Origin: Scenedesmus sp. ARA3
Taxonomy: Eukaryota > Chlorophyta > Chlorophyceae > Sphaeropleales > Scenedesmaceae
Reading direction: 5' to 3'
Assembly (NCBI GenBank): GCA_004335835.1
Contig: RWJK01001651.1
Span: 18,440-82,439, forward strand
DNA length: 64,000 bases
The notes beneath the pieces are model-generated. The model was not told the origin of the DNA and did not search any database. It worked only from the letters and a program-made list of their open reading frames with translations. The translations under genes were made by a program, and so were the position numbers. Positions within the stretch are counted from its first letter, which is position 1. The number at the start of each line of letters is the position of its first letter. This document shows positions 22,406-32,590 of the stretch, in pieces.

Positions 22406-24041
22406 GGGTGAGAGCTTCGGCAACATGCAGCACCTAGATCTGCAGCAGCAGCAGCAGCCATACAGCCAGCAACAGCCTCAGCAGCAGCAGCTGCTGCCAG
22501 GGGCTGGCTCGGTAGGGTTTGATGCTGGCGGCGGCGGCTTAGGCCCTGGTTTAGGGTTTGATGAGGACCACTTGTTTGATGACCCTACAGGCCTAGGAGG
22601 GCTGTCTCCTCTCTCTCATGCTGTGGCTGCTGCTCCATCAAGGACCATTGCAGCACGTGCTGTGCTTCAGGGGCAAGGCAGCCTAGGGTTTGGCATGGCT
22701 GCCGGCGGCGGTTTGGGCGGTGCTGGCGTGGGCAGCTTCCAGACGCCTACACAGCAGCAGCAGCAGCGGCAGCAGCGGCAGCAGTTTGGTTCAGGGCCGC
22801 CGTCTGGAGGAGGGTTTGGTGGTATGATGCAGCAGCAGCAGCCTGCAGATTTGCAGGCATTCATGACAAAGTATGACAGCAGCGGCGGCGGCGACAGGGC
22901 AGTGGGGCGCAGCAGCATGAGCGGATCTGGGTTGCTAGATGCAGCAGCAGCAGCAGGTGGTGGTGGCGGTAGTGGCAGTGGGGCGGGGCCGAGCGCAGAT
23001 TACAGCTACTGGGTACAGCAGGGCGACAGGACAGCAGCACAGACATACCCCCGCACACGCAGAGCTCAGGGACTCATGATGCAGACAACAGCATCCGCAT
23101 CTGCTGCTGCTGCTGCTGGCCGCCCTCAGGGTCCGGGGGGTTTAGGGTTTAGCCACGGCATGGGGCCACCTGGTGGTCATACCCTGAACCCTGCAGGCAG
23201 CGGCGGCGGTTTTGGCTGGGAGGGCCCGCCAGCTGGCAGCTTTGCTGTGCCCCCAGGGCTAGGCAGTGGCGGTTTTGCAAGCCAGCAGCAGCAGCAGCAG
23301 CGGCCTGGCGGCAGCAGCGCAGGTGCTGCCAGGGTGTCTGTGTTAGACCGGCTGGGACCTGCAAATGCAGATGACAGCCAGCAGCAGCAGCAGCAGCGGC
23401 CGCGCAGCAGCAGGCATGAGTCGCCGCAGCCTTTGCGTGGTGGCAGCGGCAGCAGCAAGCGTGGCCGCAGTCCTGAGCTGCATACCAAGCGCGGCAGGGA
23501 GACCAGTAGAGACAGGGACAGGCAGCGCAAGGAAGCTGACAAAGACAGGGAGAGAGCCAGCAGCAGGTGGGTTTGCTGTGCTTGTATCAGCACACTGTTG
23601 CAGTGGTGCAAAGCGGGTGCTGCGCGCATGCATGTCTCTGCTCAAGCATGTGCATGTTTGCAGGACCATGCATGCACTCTCGCTAGGCGCGCAGCAGCTG
23701 CTGCCTTCTGCCTCTGCACCTTGTGTCACACGTAATCGCCAGGTGGAGCTGCAGTTGTGCTGCCATGGCAGCGCTGCGTGACATGCTGTGCAATATGTCA
23801 CGGTTGCTGCTGCTGCCCCTGCTGCTTGCAATGCTTGCAGGGACCGTGGCCGCAGCAGCGGCAGCAAGTGGCAGCAGCGCAGCAGGAGCAGGAGCAGAAG
23901 CAAAGGCCGCAGCCCCGCACCCCCGCCAGGCAGCAGCAGCAGCAAACATGCAAACCATGCTGGCAACAGCACGCGAGACAAGGACCGACAGGACCCCAGA
24001 CCGGCAGCACGGGAGCGCAGCAGGGATCGTGAGAAGGCCCC

Positions 24042-24083
<42 letters not shown>

Positions 24084-26572
24084 CAAAGATTCTGGCGGCC
24101 GAGACAAGGCTGCTGCTGGCAGCGGCGGCGGCAGCGTCAGCAGCAGGGATAAGGAGAAGGACAGGGACCGGGATAAAGCCCACAACAAAGATGGCAAGGG
24201 AACTGTCAAGCAAGTGCATGTCAGCAGGCCCCCACCGCCTGAGGTAGCAGACATCTTGCAAAGGCTGCTGCCCCAAGGCCCGCACAGCGCTGAGAAGGGC
24301 AGCAGGCAAGCCTTAGAGCGCCTCCGCAGCCGCAGCCGCAGCCGCAGCCGCAGCCGCAGCCGCAGCGCAGAGCGCCGCAGGAGCAAGCGCAGCCGGGGGA
24401 TCTCACCTCCTCCTGTTGCACGCTCGCCGCGCGACGCGGCAGCAGCAGCAGCAGCGGCGGCGGCGGCTGGGCCGGGTTTCAGGGTTGGCAGCCCTGCTGC
24501 GCCGCGAGTGGACTTGGAGGAGGCCCGGCGGCGCTTTGCTGGGCGGCTGGAGGGCGCTGACGCGCTGTTTGGGCAGGTGTCAGCGGAGGCTGAAACACGG
24601 GAGTGGCTGCACAGGTGGGCGTGCTGCTGTGCATGTGACTGCAGAACCCGTGGTGTGCACCATCAGGTGGATGTTGTCTCCTGGCTGCATGGCCTGCTGC
24701 GCCTGGAGCGCGCTTGTTGCATTGTTGTTACATCATGAACATCCACACTTCCAGCGTTCACTCTACAGCCCTGGTGCTGTGTGTGCTGTGCAGTGTGCAT
24801 GCTGCCTGCAGGCTGGCTGACCTAATGCACAGGAAGCGCATTCACAGCAATGACACATCAGCAACAATCATCGCTTGCAGCTTTCACTCTTCAACCCTGG
24901 TGCTGTGTGTGCTGCGTGCTGCCTGCAGGCTGGCTGACATGCTGCGCAGGGAGCGCACGCACAGCGTCCACCTGGGCATGATTGTCCGCCACATGCCCAT
25001 ACCCATGGAGGTGAGCGCAAGAGTGTTTGATGCAATGCTAATGGCAGAAACATTGCATTAGCTGTGGTTTGCTTGCAGCTGGGTGTCATTGTCCGCCACC
25101 TGCCGATACTTATGGAGGTGAGGGCAAGTTTTTTGATTGGTTGTTTGTGCAGACAAAAAGCATTGTGCTTTGTGTACACCTGGGCGTCATTGTGCCTGCG
25201 CTGCCTGTGTTCGCCTGATCCCATTGCCCATATCACACAAATGCAACAGGTGTACAAGCGCTGGGGCGGCGTGAACAGTTTCCTGTCCCTGCACCTCGCG
25301 CTGACCTACCAGCCCGCCACCAAGCTGGCGGGCCTGCTGGAGGGCGTTGACCTTACATATGTATGTTTCCAACTTGCGTTTGTTTCCACGCCACCTGGTG
25401 TGCAGGCACTGGCACGGCATCTTTTCTCTTGCTTCCTGGCGCTGACGCATGCTCAACACTGCCTGTGCCTGCCTGCTTTGAACATGTACTTGCTCAAATT
25501 TTAATGCTCGCAGGTGTACAAGCGCTGGGGCGGCGTGAACAGGTTCGTGTCGCTGCACCCCGCGCTGACCTACTAGCCCGCTACCAAGCTGGTGGCCCTG
25601 TGTTGTATATGGGACACCTCATGCCCATGCCTGCGTCCTGCTGCTCACAGGTGCACCGGCGCTGGCGCAGCATCTGCTCTTTCCTCTTGCTGCAGCACAC
25701 ATTGCTAAATGCTGAGGGCTGCCTGTGTCTGCCGTGCTTTTGCTATGTACAAACAGGTGTACAAGCGCTGGGGCGGCGTGAACGCCTTCCTGTCGCTGCA
25801 CCCCGCACTCACCTACCAGCCTGCCACCAAGAAGGTGGGCCTGCTAAAAGGCATTGACCTGGATGCAGTGCCCATGCTGCCACCCCCAAGCCGCGAGCAG
25901 CAGCAGCAGCAGCAGCAGCAGCAGTGGCGGGAGCCGCCTGGCCGGCGCGGTGAGTCGCCGGGTAGTGGCCCGGGCAGGTTTAGGCACGAGGGGCCGCCAC
26001 CTCCGCATTGGGAGAGAGGCGGGCCACTGTCCCCGCAGCAGCAGCAGCAGCGGCAGCAGGGGCGCTTTGGTGGGGGCTTCCCTGGCAGCGGCGGCAGCAG
26101 CAGGGGCAGGAGCCGGAGCCCTGGCAGCGGCCGGCCTGCAGCAGCAGCAGCAGTGATACCGGCGCTGCAGCTGGCGCAAGAAGACCCAGCAGCTAAGGAG
26201 CTGAGGGAGCAGGTGCTTGCGTTTGCGAGCTCGCTGCGGCAGCAGCTGGCCGCAAACCTTCCGGAGCATCAGTTAGAGCTTGCGGACGCTTATGCGCTGC
26301 TGCCGCTGCAGCTGCGCGATAAAGTAGCTCCCGGCTCGCCAGTCGACATGCAGAAGTTCCTGGAAGATAACATTGGAGGTGTTAAAGTGGTGCGGAAGGA
26401 CGGCCGCATGCTGGTGCAGGGTTTGGAGCCGGGCCAAAACCGCGAGCCGCAGCCGCCGCGGCAGTGTGCGTACTGGGATGCTGGAAGCTGGCTGGGGTGC
26501 TTCAAAGCAGCGCGCTGCAACTTCAGGCACGCGCTGGGTCCGTCAGACAAAGACCTCAAGATGTGGATCTAG
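18182..26572 (+). CDS. Gln- and Arg-Ser-rich nuclear-type protein with C-terminal CCCH-like finger
   Basis: Nine exons (18182-18997, 19377-19545, 19842-20053, 20451-20585, 21499-21621, 22188-23566, 23841-24614, 24929-25010, 25757-26572) join in phase to 1,501 residues. The N-terminal 270 residues are Arg/Asp/Pro-rich with poly-Gln and RDRDRD runs. A folded-looking region (about 285-485) contains GFINVQQWLAQHL and LTDMTIVPGHQ. A Gln/Gly/Ala-rich middle follows, then an RS repeat (about 1100-1120). Next come a conserved-looking segment with MIVRHMPIPME and VYKRWGGVNAFLSLHPALTY, and a C-terminal region ending in C1467-x10-C1478-x5-C1484-x3-H1488, a CCCH-like spacing. RS and RD repeats suggest a role in splicing or mRNA processing, but I do not recognise the family. 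Most introns hold ghost exon copies. TGTAA follows 83 bp after the stop. Confidence 0.78.
19088..19430 (+). repeat. Ghost copies of the 5' end of exon 2, separated by CTG runs
   Basis: The sequence after the acceptor of exon 2 (encoding ATIAPSAANVNTVHL, from 19377) is preceded by two copies at about 19091-19150 and 19215-19278. Each copy is followed by GATAACAT and a long CTG run (19157-19199, 19287-19337). The duplicated unit, about 130-160 bp, therefore includes the CTG tract and acceptor. Confidence 0.85.
19480..19815 (+). repeat. Ghost copies of the 3' end of exon 2
   Basis: The exon end encoding LQLLAGTYVLVPAHDIPLL (to 19545) recurs downstream at about 19602-19672 and 19737-19810. The last copy retains a GTGAGT donor. 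Intron sequence after the donor is copied too, with a unit of about 115-135 bp. Confidence 0.85.
20010..20185 (+). repeat. Ghost copy of the 3' end of exon 3
   Basis: The segment encoding LTDMTIVPGHQ with its GTGAGAG donor (to 20053) is repeated almost exactly at about 20140-20187. Confidence 0.9.
20320..20985 (+). repeat. Ghost copies of both ends of exon 4
   Basis: Upstream, the acceptor and first codons of exon 4 are copied at about 20320-20395. Downstream, the end encoding VWRLQLCTDLEGMIAAFDK recurs at about 20660-20718, 20807-20865 and 20928-20975. Each copy keeps a GTGAGN-like or GT donor; the second has lost one base (CTTGAGG for CTTGGAGG). Confidence 0.88.
21165..21560 (+). repeat. 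Ghost copies of the 5' end of exon 5
   Basis: The acceptor and first part of exon 5 (EQQNLSELGMDADTK, from 21499) are preceded by copies at about 21370-21430 (EQQHSLSELGLEADTQ) and 21165-21225 (QRQQQGLRSMRLDADTE). Both keep CTGCAG- or CAG-type acceptors. Confidence 0.85.
21755..22250 (+). repeat. Ghost copies of the 5' end of exon 6
   Basis: Before the true exon start at 22188 (VLAYVEQQPGGPEGLKQRL) there are three clear copies at about 21757-21830, 21950-22020 and 22070-22130, and a decayed one near 21867-21900. Each follows a (CTG)n-CAG type acceptor. Confidence 0.9.
24790..25200 (+). repeat. Ghost copies of both ends of exon 8
   Basis: The 5' end (RLADMLRRERTHS) is copied upstream at about 24803-24870. 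The 3' end (LGMIVRHMPIPME plus GTGAGC) is copied downstream at 25075-25120 with both an acceptor and a donor, and again, decayed, near 25165-25215. The 25079-25116 copy could in principle be spliced as a miniature exon. Confidence 0.85.
25240..25860 (+). repeat. Ghost copies of the 5' end of the terminal exon
   Basis: VYKRWGGVN-type sequence after an acceptor occurs at 25250-25362, 25514-25580 and, as the true exon, from 25757. The middle copy has an in-frame TAG after ALTY, so it cannot replace the true exon. Confidence 0.92.
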
Positions 26573-26830
26573 TGAGGTTTGCGTTGGGGCTCAGAGAGAG
26601 TGAATTACTTTTGAGTTGTGGAGCATTGGGGCAGCTGTCCAGGATCTCTGTAGCTGTAAAGGCATGGAACTTAGGACCCGGGCAGCTGACTGGGGTGTGT
26701 CAAAGTCCGCAGTCAGCCTGCGTTGCATGTTCAGGCATGCGCTGGGGCCGACTGACGCGCAGCTGAAGATGTGGATCTAGTGATGATGGAGCAGTGGTTG
26801 CAGGTTAGGCTCAAGGAGGGAGCTGCTAGC
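26500..26830 (+). repeat. Ghost copy of the gene's 3' end beyond its stop codon
   Basis: The last coding bases (RHALGPSDKDLKMWI and stop, 26525-26572) plus about 50 bp of trailer are copied at about 26690-26830. The copy again includes AAGATGTGGATCTAG, but its upstream frame is lost. Confidence 0.85.
26655..26659 (+). terminator. TGTAA polyadenylation signal of the Arg-Ser-rich gene
   Basis: TGTAA on the coding strand, 83 bp after the stop at 26572 and before the duplicated 3' end. Confidence 0.45.
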
Positions 26831-28298
26831 ACGGTGTGCAGGACGTAGTGTGGGACTGTAAAGATGGACAGTCTAGCAATGGTCCCAGGCTTGTTGCACT
26901 GCAACAGCTGAGCTGCATGTACATGCACTTGGCAGGGGTGTGGGATCAGGATGTTCACCCTGGCTCGACCGCAAAGCTTCGGGTCTTGTGCGGAGCTGTG
27001 CAGGCCTGCCTAGGCAGGACAGCTCCCGTTGTGGACCATCAGCATTCACTCTGGTTTAGGGACAATCAGGTTTACCTTGTGAGGTTGCGCGTTTTGTGGG
27101 TAGCTGTGTGCAGGATGTGTGCCAGTGGGGATGTACAGGGATGGTGTGTTTACTATGAAGGGCTCATGTTGCTGAGTTGTCTCGGGCGCTTGGCAGTGGT
27201 GCAAAAAGTTTTTGGGACCAGACATGAAGCATGCTGGGCCACAAGTCTGCTGCGGCAGCAGGTGTTCAAGATACTGTGCTTGTTGAGGATGCCGCATTGT
27301 TAGCAGTGCTGGTCGACGCAATATGTTGCATTGTGCTTGTGCTTGTAATGAATGCATTCGGCAACTTTTTCTTATCTGGTCTACCACTGGTAGATGCAGA
27401 TGATCTGCATCCCTACAGTCACAACGGCAGCGCAGGTCACGCGACTGTGTGTGAGAGACTCTCTCTGAGAGGTTGTGAATTGCAACGCTTGACAATATTA
27501 CCTTCCTTGCAGCCTGTTCCTTGACTAATATTTGCAAGCAGTATCAAGACACCGCATGAAGGGTGTCATGTCCAGGGTTTGTGTCGCCTGTGGACTGTCA
27601 TCAAGAGCGTACCGTTTCGATGAAGCTTAATACACATAAACTAGGAAATATTCACGCGTAAATCACAAGCTGGCACCGGCTGTAACCAGTGAAGAAGGTT
27701 TTCAGCATTGCAGTACTGTACTGCTCTCTTTGATCGTTCTGTGGTTGTTGGATTGTTCAAAATCCCAAGCCATCTTTATAGAAAACCAATTGCAAGCGAA
27801 TGAATGGGTGTATGCGCCCTCACAAGAGCCAAGACAGTACACCAGACATGCAGCTGTGGCTAACACAGTGTCATACCAGCATACTTGGGGGGCCTTACCT
27901 CTTACACGTTACTTTGAGATCTTACGATTCGTTTCGACTTAAGCGTCAGCTACGTACATGAACACTGAAATCACCCACCACTGGTTGTCATCGCCGGACT
28001 GCACTGTCAGCTGCACTTCTGCAACAGCGCCGGTTGAGTTGATACGCCGTTACATTGTTGACCAGTAAACTTTGCGGAATCCTCACTGTCTCAGCTAGGG
28101 ACATGCCCATTATCGCCGGTAGTGTCGGGATCATTTGAATCGTTTCGCCTCCGCGACAGATCGGCACGCAGCCTGAGTCACGTGGCATAATTGGTTACAA
28201 AACAGTTAGAATCAATGCCTTAGCTGATATCTTGCCAGAATTGGCAGTCAAACTCTTTGGCGGGAGCAGCAGCACCATCAAGCACCCCGAGGAGGTGC
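26831..28298. other. Intergenic region with no supported gene
   Basis: Between the Arg-Ser-rich gene (with its duplicated 3' end) and the glycosyltransferase. No conserved frame is seen. The part from about 27530 to 28250 is more AT-rich and should hold the glycosyltransferase promoter. Loose similarity among 26940-27010, 27040-27140 and 26573-26700 suggests further decayed copies of the preceding gene's trailer. Confidence 0.5.
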
Positions 28299-29172
28299 AT
28301 GGCTTGCTGCCCAGCAGCGTTGGCTGCTTGTGTGCTCCTGCTGCTAGCATTCAACAAAATATTATGCCATGCTTCATCAAGCGTGGACAGTGGCAGCTCA
28401 TCCAGCAGCCAGACAGGCAGCAGCAGCAGCGGCAGCAGCAGCAGCAGCAGCACAGGCGGGCCAAGCCAGCTTGCAAGAGCTGCTTATAAAGGCAGGCAGC
28501 AAGGAAGCAGTGTCAGCAGGCGGATGCTCGCTGACGCTTCAAGTGAGCCCTGCTATTTGTTTGTCCTGCAGCGGTGCCGGCCTTGTGGTGTGTTTGCAGC
28601 TGCTCACCTGCCACCTGGGAACTGCCAGTTTGCTGCGGCAGCACTCCTGCTGGCCTATACTTCAGGGTGACCAGAACACCAGAACTAGTGCTGGCTGGGG
28701 ATTTGTTTAACTGGTTTATCAACCCCTTAGAGTCAGCAGCACAGCCAGCTGCTACTGCCACGCGCCATGCACCATGCTGCATTCCCAGTCGTGCTGATTA
28801 CGTCTGACAAAAGATAACCTGCTGCCGCGCCTGCTGATCATGCATGTTCCAAGCAGCACCACAACTGCCAGGTCCACAGCAGCCCCTTGCACAAGCTGCA
28901 GCAGACGCAGCGCCGCGAAAGAGCCGAGTCACGTGCACAGGCTCCACCTTCAGCAAGCAGTCCTGTATGTTTGAAAACGTGTGCCTGCAGCCCAGCAGCA
29001 GCAAAGAGCAGCACTTGACCGCCTGGCTGATGGGCGCCGAGAAGAGCCAGGAAGCAAACCAACAGCACGCAGCGCTGCTGCAGCTACACTTGCAGCACGC
29101 CCTACAGGAGGAATACAGCGCAGTGCAGGTCAAGGTAGCCACGCTATCTGCTGCTGGCTCAGAAGGTGCTCC

Positions 29173-29210
<38 letters not shown>

Positions 29211-30686
29211 CTAATGCGAACCTGCCAGCTGTCAGCAGCAGGAGAAGGAGCAGGAGCCGCAGCATCGGCGCTGCTGCCACCCTCAGCAGCTTCCTCCTCC
29301 TCCTCCGCAGCAGCAGCAGCAGCAGCAGCAGCAACGCAGTGGAGCTGCAGGCTGACGCGGCCTTAACGCGTCTGCTTTCGCCATGGATCCTTGTTTGACA
29401 ATGTTGTGGCGCACTTCACGCCACAACCAGAACAGCTTTGGCCACTGTGAGGCCTTGCCTTGACCAGGTTATATTCTCTCATGGCTTAATGAGGCTTTGG
29501 CTCCCCAAACAAGCGGCTGCATGGCCGGGTGGCGCGCAGCCACACCAGTAGGTGTGGGGTGACGTGCTGTGGTTGAAGCACATCATACGCTCGGCAGCTG
29601 GCAGGCAGCTGCCCTGCAGCGCTAATGCTTGTGTCATGCTTCTATCAGGCTAGGCTGGACTGTCGCTTCATTCCCAGAGGCAACCCTGGCTGACACTCGC
29701 TGCTTTGTCATGTGCTGTGTCGCGCGCTGTCACCCTGCGCTGCATGCAGCACTCTTCAACGAGGCCCAATTTTTATGAAGCTACCTTGCTGCCGCACTTG
29801 CAGAGCCAATAGCTTGCTGCCAAGCACATGTTGCAAGCGTCTGGTTACCCCATGCTGTTACTGTGCTTTGCTGCAGCACTTGTCAACGAGGCCAATGTGG
29901 TTGTGAGGCTAGGTTGCCCTTGCGCTTGCAGGGCTGATAAGTTAAGCCAATAGTTGCTGACAAAACGCGTTGTATGCCTGCTGACAAAAAAATGTGTTGT
30001 TCGCGTGCCCCATGCTGCCGCCCTGCGCTGCATGCAGCACTTGTCAACAAGGCCTATCACACTGTGACGCTATCTTGCTGCTACACTTACATAGCCACCA
30101 CCTTGCTATCAAAACCGTGCTGTATGCCTCTGTTTTCTGTCCTATGCTGCCGCCCTGCGCTCGGTGCAGCACTCGTCAACGAGGCCTTCCCCATGTTCCT
30201 GGTCCTGCAGAACCACTTCCTGCAGCAGCAGCAGCAGCAGCAGCAGCGGCGGCGGCAGCAGCGGCTGCAGCTGCTTGCAACATCCACACTGGAGCCAGTG
30301 CTGCGCAGCGTGGTCCGTAACACATTAACAAATGACACGCAGCTGCTGTCTCAGCGGCTTGCAGGAATTGCAGCTGCAGGCAAGGCTGGCATCTGCTTCC
30401 GGTGGCTGCTGTTGGGCGATGGCGGCTACCACGTGAGCTTGTTGCTTCTATGTTGTCTGTTGATCGATTCGCTTGGCTGTCACTGCGCAGCACCCGTACA
30501 AATTTTAATGACAGCTGTCCAAAGTGCTGGCTGCTGCTGCAAACCACCTTGTCTGCTCCTGGTGGCACAGGCAGCCAGCTGCGCCCCGCTTGCCAGTATC
30601 TGGCAGCGGCATGCTGCTCAGTACGGCAATGCATCCAGCTTCTCTGGCAACTGCTGCATTCACTGACATTTCGTTGTATCAACATG

Positions 30687-30742
<56 letters not shown>

Positions 30743-31863
30743 AGGCGGCCAGTTATGCCTCACTGGCCAACAGCAAGCAGCGGCATGCTGCTCAGTACAG
30801 CGTTGAGCCCAGCTTCTTCAGTAGTGCCAAGTGGTGGGCCTTCAGGCAGCACGTGATGCAGGTGCGCAGGCTGGGAGTGAGGCATATGCTGTGCATGCAG
30901 GACTGTGTGCTGTGCATGCAGGACTGTGTGCTGTTGACACAGCAGCAGCTTGCAGCTGCAGGGTGCCTGCCTGTCTCTTTGGCTGGCCAGTCTCTATGTA
31001 GATGAGTGTGAGGACTTCCGGCCTTTGCAGCAGTGCTCGTTGGTGGACCTTCAGGCGGCACGTGATGCAGGTGAGCGGGTAAAGATGAGGGGGGGAGGGG
31101 GAGAACTTTGGGTGTGAGGAGAGGGTTGCGGCTGTTGGCGCCCCCATCTGCAGTCCTCCGCAACAGCGCCGGCTACCTCGCTTCGCTCGGCATGGAGGAC
31201 GCTTAAATAGTTATCTTACACCGGCTGCATGTGCAGTTGTCTGCTTGCGTGCAGGAATGCCCTTATTCGCTGCGCCGACACCACTGCTGCTACACGTCTG
31301 CTGCCTCTGCTGCTGTTGCTGCTGCCTGCAGTTGCATGGTGTGTCAGAGGCGACCCCTGCTGCCGCTGGCACCAGACCGCTTGTGGTGTTGAATGACAAG
31401 CGGCACGGGCCTACAGGGCAAGAGGATAGGCGCATGATCCTTGACATAGACAGTGTGGCAGCAAACCTGTCAGCTGCATACCCAGGCTGCGAGGTGAGGT
31501 GTGAATTGTGCAGTACTGGTGGTGGATATGTGTCCCGCAGGAGTGCATTGAGTTGTTGTCATTGCCCAATGAGCCTGTTATATTTCGGCTGCAGCAACGT
31601 GGCAGCCAACCTGTCAGCAGCGTACCCAGGCTGTGAGGTGAGGATTGGGCAGAGCTGATGCTTGTTTGATGGTCTGCTGTGATGAATGGTGGTCTGCCCT
31701 CGTTGTGGCCTTTTGCGGGCCCAATACACATGTCAGCCAACCTGTCAGCCGCACACCAGGCACCTGCTTTTCAGCTGCGGCTGCGGCAAGGCAACCGTTA
31801 CTTGGCACTTGCTAGCCAAATCGACACCAATGGCGCCGCTTAAAACGTGTCATGCACCTGCTG

Positions 31864-31903
<40 letters not shown>

Positions 31904-32316
31904 TGCAGGTGCGTGCGGTGCGGCTGTGTGACCTGTCATGGCTGGAGCAGCTGCGCCTGCTGTCACGCACCTCTGTGTTCATCACCACGCAAGGCAGCAG
32001 CGCTTTCCGGCTCGTGTTTTTACCTCTGGGAAGCACAGCACTCATCGTGGGAGGCCCCGAAACAGGAAGTTCTGCCTGGAAGAACTTCCACGAGCTGGAC
32101 CGCTGGTTCCCGCTGAGCTACGTGCAGTTTTCACGCTACGAAGTTCGCACTGGGAACAAAGAGGAGTATGAAGGGAAGGTGGTGCCAGGTATGTGGCAGC
32201 CACCGTGGACGGAGCCGATTGCGCGGCGCGGGTGGTGGCTGTACAATGCGAATGTGAGGGTGGGTTTGGCGCGGCTTCAGGCTGTGCTGGATTATGTGCT
32301 GCCGCAATACTACTGA
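28299..32316 (+). CDS. Type II membrane GT61/EOGT-like glycosyltransferase
   Basis: The ATG at 28299 starts a short tail and a hydrophobic anchor (AALAACVLLLLAF), then a Ser/Gln stem, as in Golgi type II enzymes. Likely exons: 28299 to about 28541, about 28571-28800, about 28850-29390, about 30165-30431, 30745-30861, one near 31150-31205, 31332-31493, and 31909-32316. TFSKQSCMFENVC resembles the early Cys block of GT61 proteins. KWWAFRQHV, LDIDSVAANLSAAYPG, LCDLSWLEQLRLL and SSAFRLVFLPLGS follow the order of the DUF563/EOGT core. The usual HGAG turn reads TQGSS here. GT61 enzymes transfer GlcNAc, xylose or arabinose to proteins or wall glycans in the secretory pathway; the substrate here is unknown. 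The join between 30861 and 31332 is unresolved because the best frame near 31153-31206 ends in stops. Three introns and the 3' flank hold ghost copies. Confidence 0.68.
29735..30205 (+). repeat. Ghost copies of the 5' end of a glycosyltransferase exon
   Basis: Sequence encoding PALxAALVNEA after a GCAG acceptor occurs at about 29735-29775, 29868-29905, 30018-30055 and finally 30150-30195, where the exon continues (AFPMFLVLQNHF). Spacing is about 130-150 bp. Confidence 0.88.
30560..31075 (+). repeat. Ghost copies of both ends of the KWWAFRQHV exon
   Basis: The 5' end is copied upstream at about 30566-30645 (AASCAPLA then a QRHAAQYGN-like segment). The 3' end (SAKWWAFRQHVMQ plus donor, to 30861) is copied downstream at about 31027-31075 with a GTGAGC donor. 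Confidence 0.85.
30688..30741 (+). repeat. (CTG)18 tract just before a 3' splice site
   Basis: Eighteen CTG units end in the acceptor CAG at 30742-30744 of the glycosyltransferase exon starting at 30745. Confidence 0.92.
31450..31770 (+). repeat. Ghost copies of the 3' end of the VAANLSAAYPGCE exon
   Basis: The exon end (to 31493, GTGAGG donor) is copied at about 31598-31645 with its donor, and a decayed partial copy lies at about 31728-31765. Confidence 0.88.
31869..31901 (+). repeat. (CTG)11 tract just before the last 3' splice site
   Basis: CTG units lie directly before the acceptor at 31907-31908 of the glycosyltransferase terminal exon. Confidence 0.9.
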
Positions 32317-32590
32317 GCAGGGTGCCAGTGATGTCTGGTCTTTTGCACAACCCCGCTTCCATGTGCACATGCCATCAGCACACAAAACTGTAGAGTTTTC
32401 CATGTGCACATGCAAGAATCAAGACATAGTGTCCTATTGCATGCTGTAGGCGTGTGTACGTGTGCAGCATCAACTGCTGATGTAGGTAGCTGGTGCAGTG
32501 TGTGCGCGCGTGGTGGCTGTACAATGCGAATGTGAGGATGGGGCTGGCGCGGCTTCAGAGAGTGCTCGACAATGTTGAGTGCAGAGTTAC
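32240..32590 (+). repeat. Ghost copy of the glycosyltransferase 3' end beyond its stop codon
   Basis: The terminal coding segment RGWWLYNANVRVGLARLQ (about 32228-32282) is copied at 32506-32575, about 190 bp past the stop, with two small changes and a diverged end. Confidence 0.9.

Noticed and set aside
23343..24386. 347-codon minus-strand Leu/Arg-rich frame
   Set aside because: It is antisense to RS- and Gln-coding exons with matching phase on the plus strand.
25079..25116. Miniature exon with acceptor and donor after exon 8 of the Arg-Ser-rich gene
   Set aside because: It duplicates the end of exon 8 and fits better as a ghost copy, though alternative use cannot be excluded without RNA data.
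31180..31215. Possible alternative genetic code (TAA/TAG read through) in the GT61-like gene
   Set aside because: ALY and the Arg-Ser-rich gene end at TAG and RPN7 at TAA, all at the expected family or exon ends, so the standard code applies.
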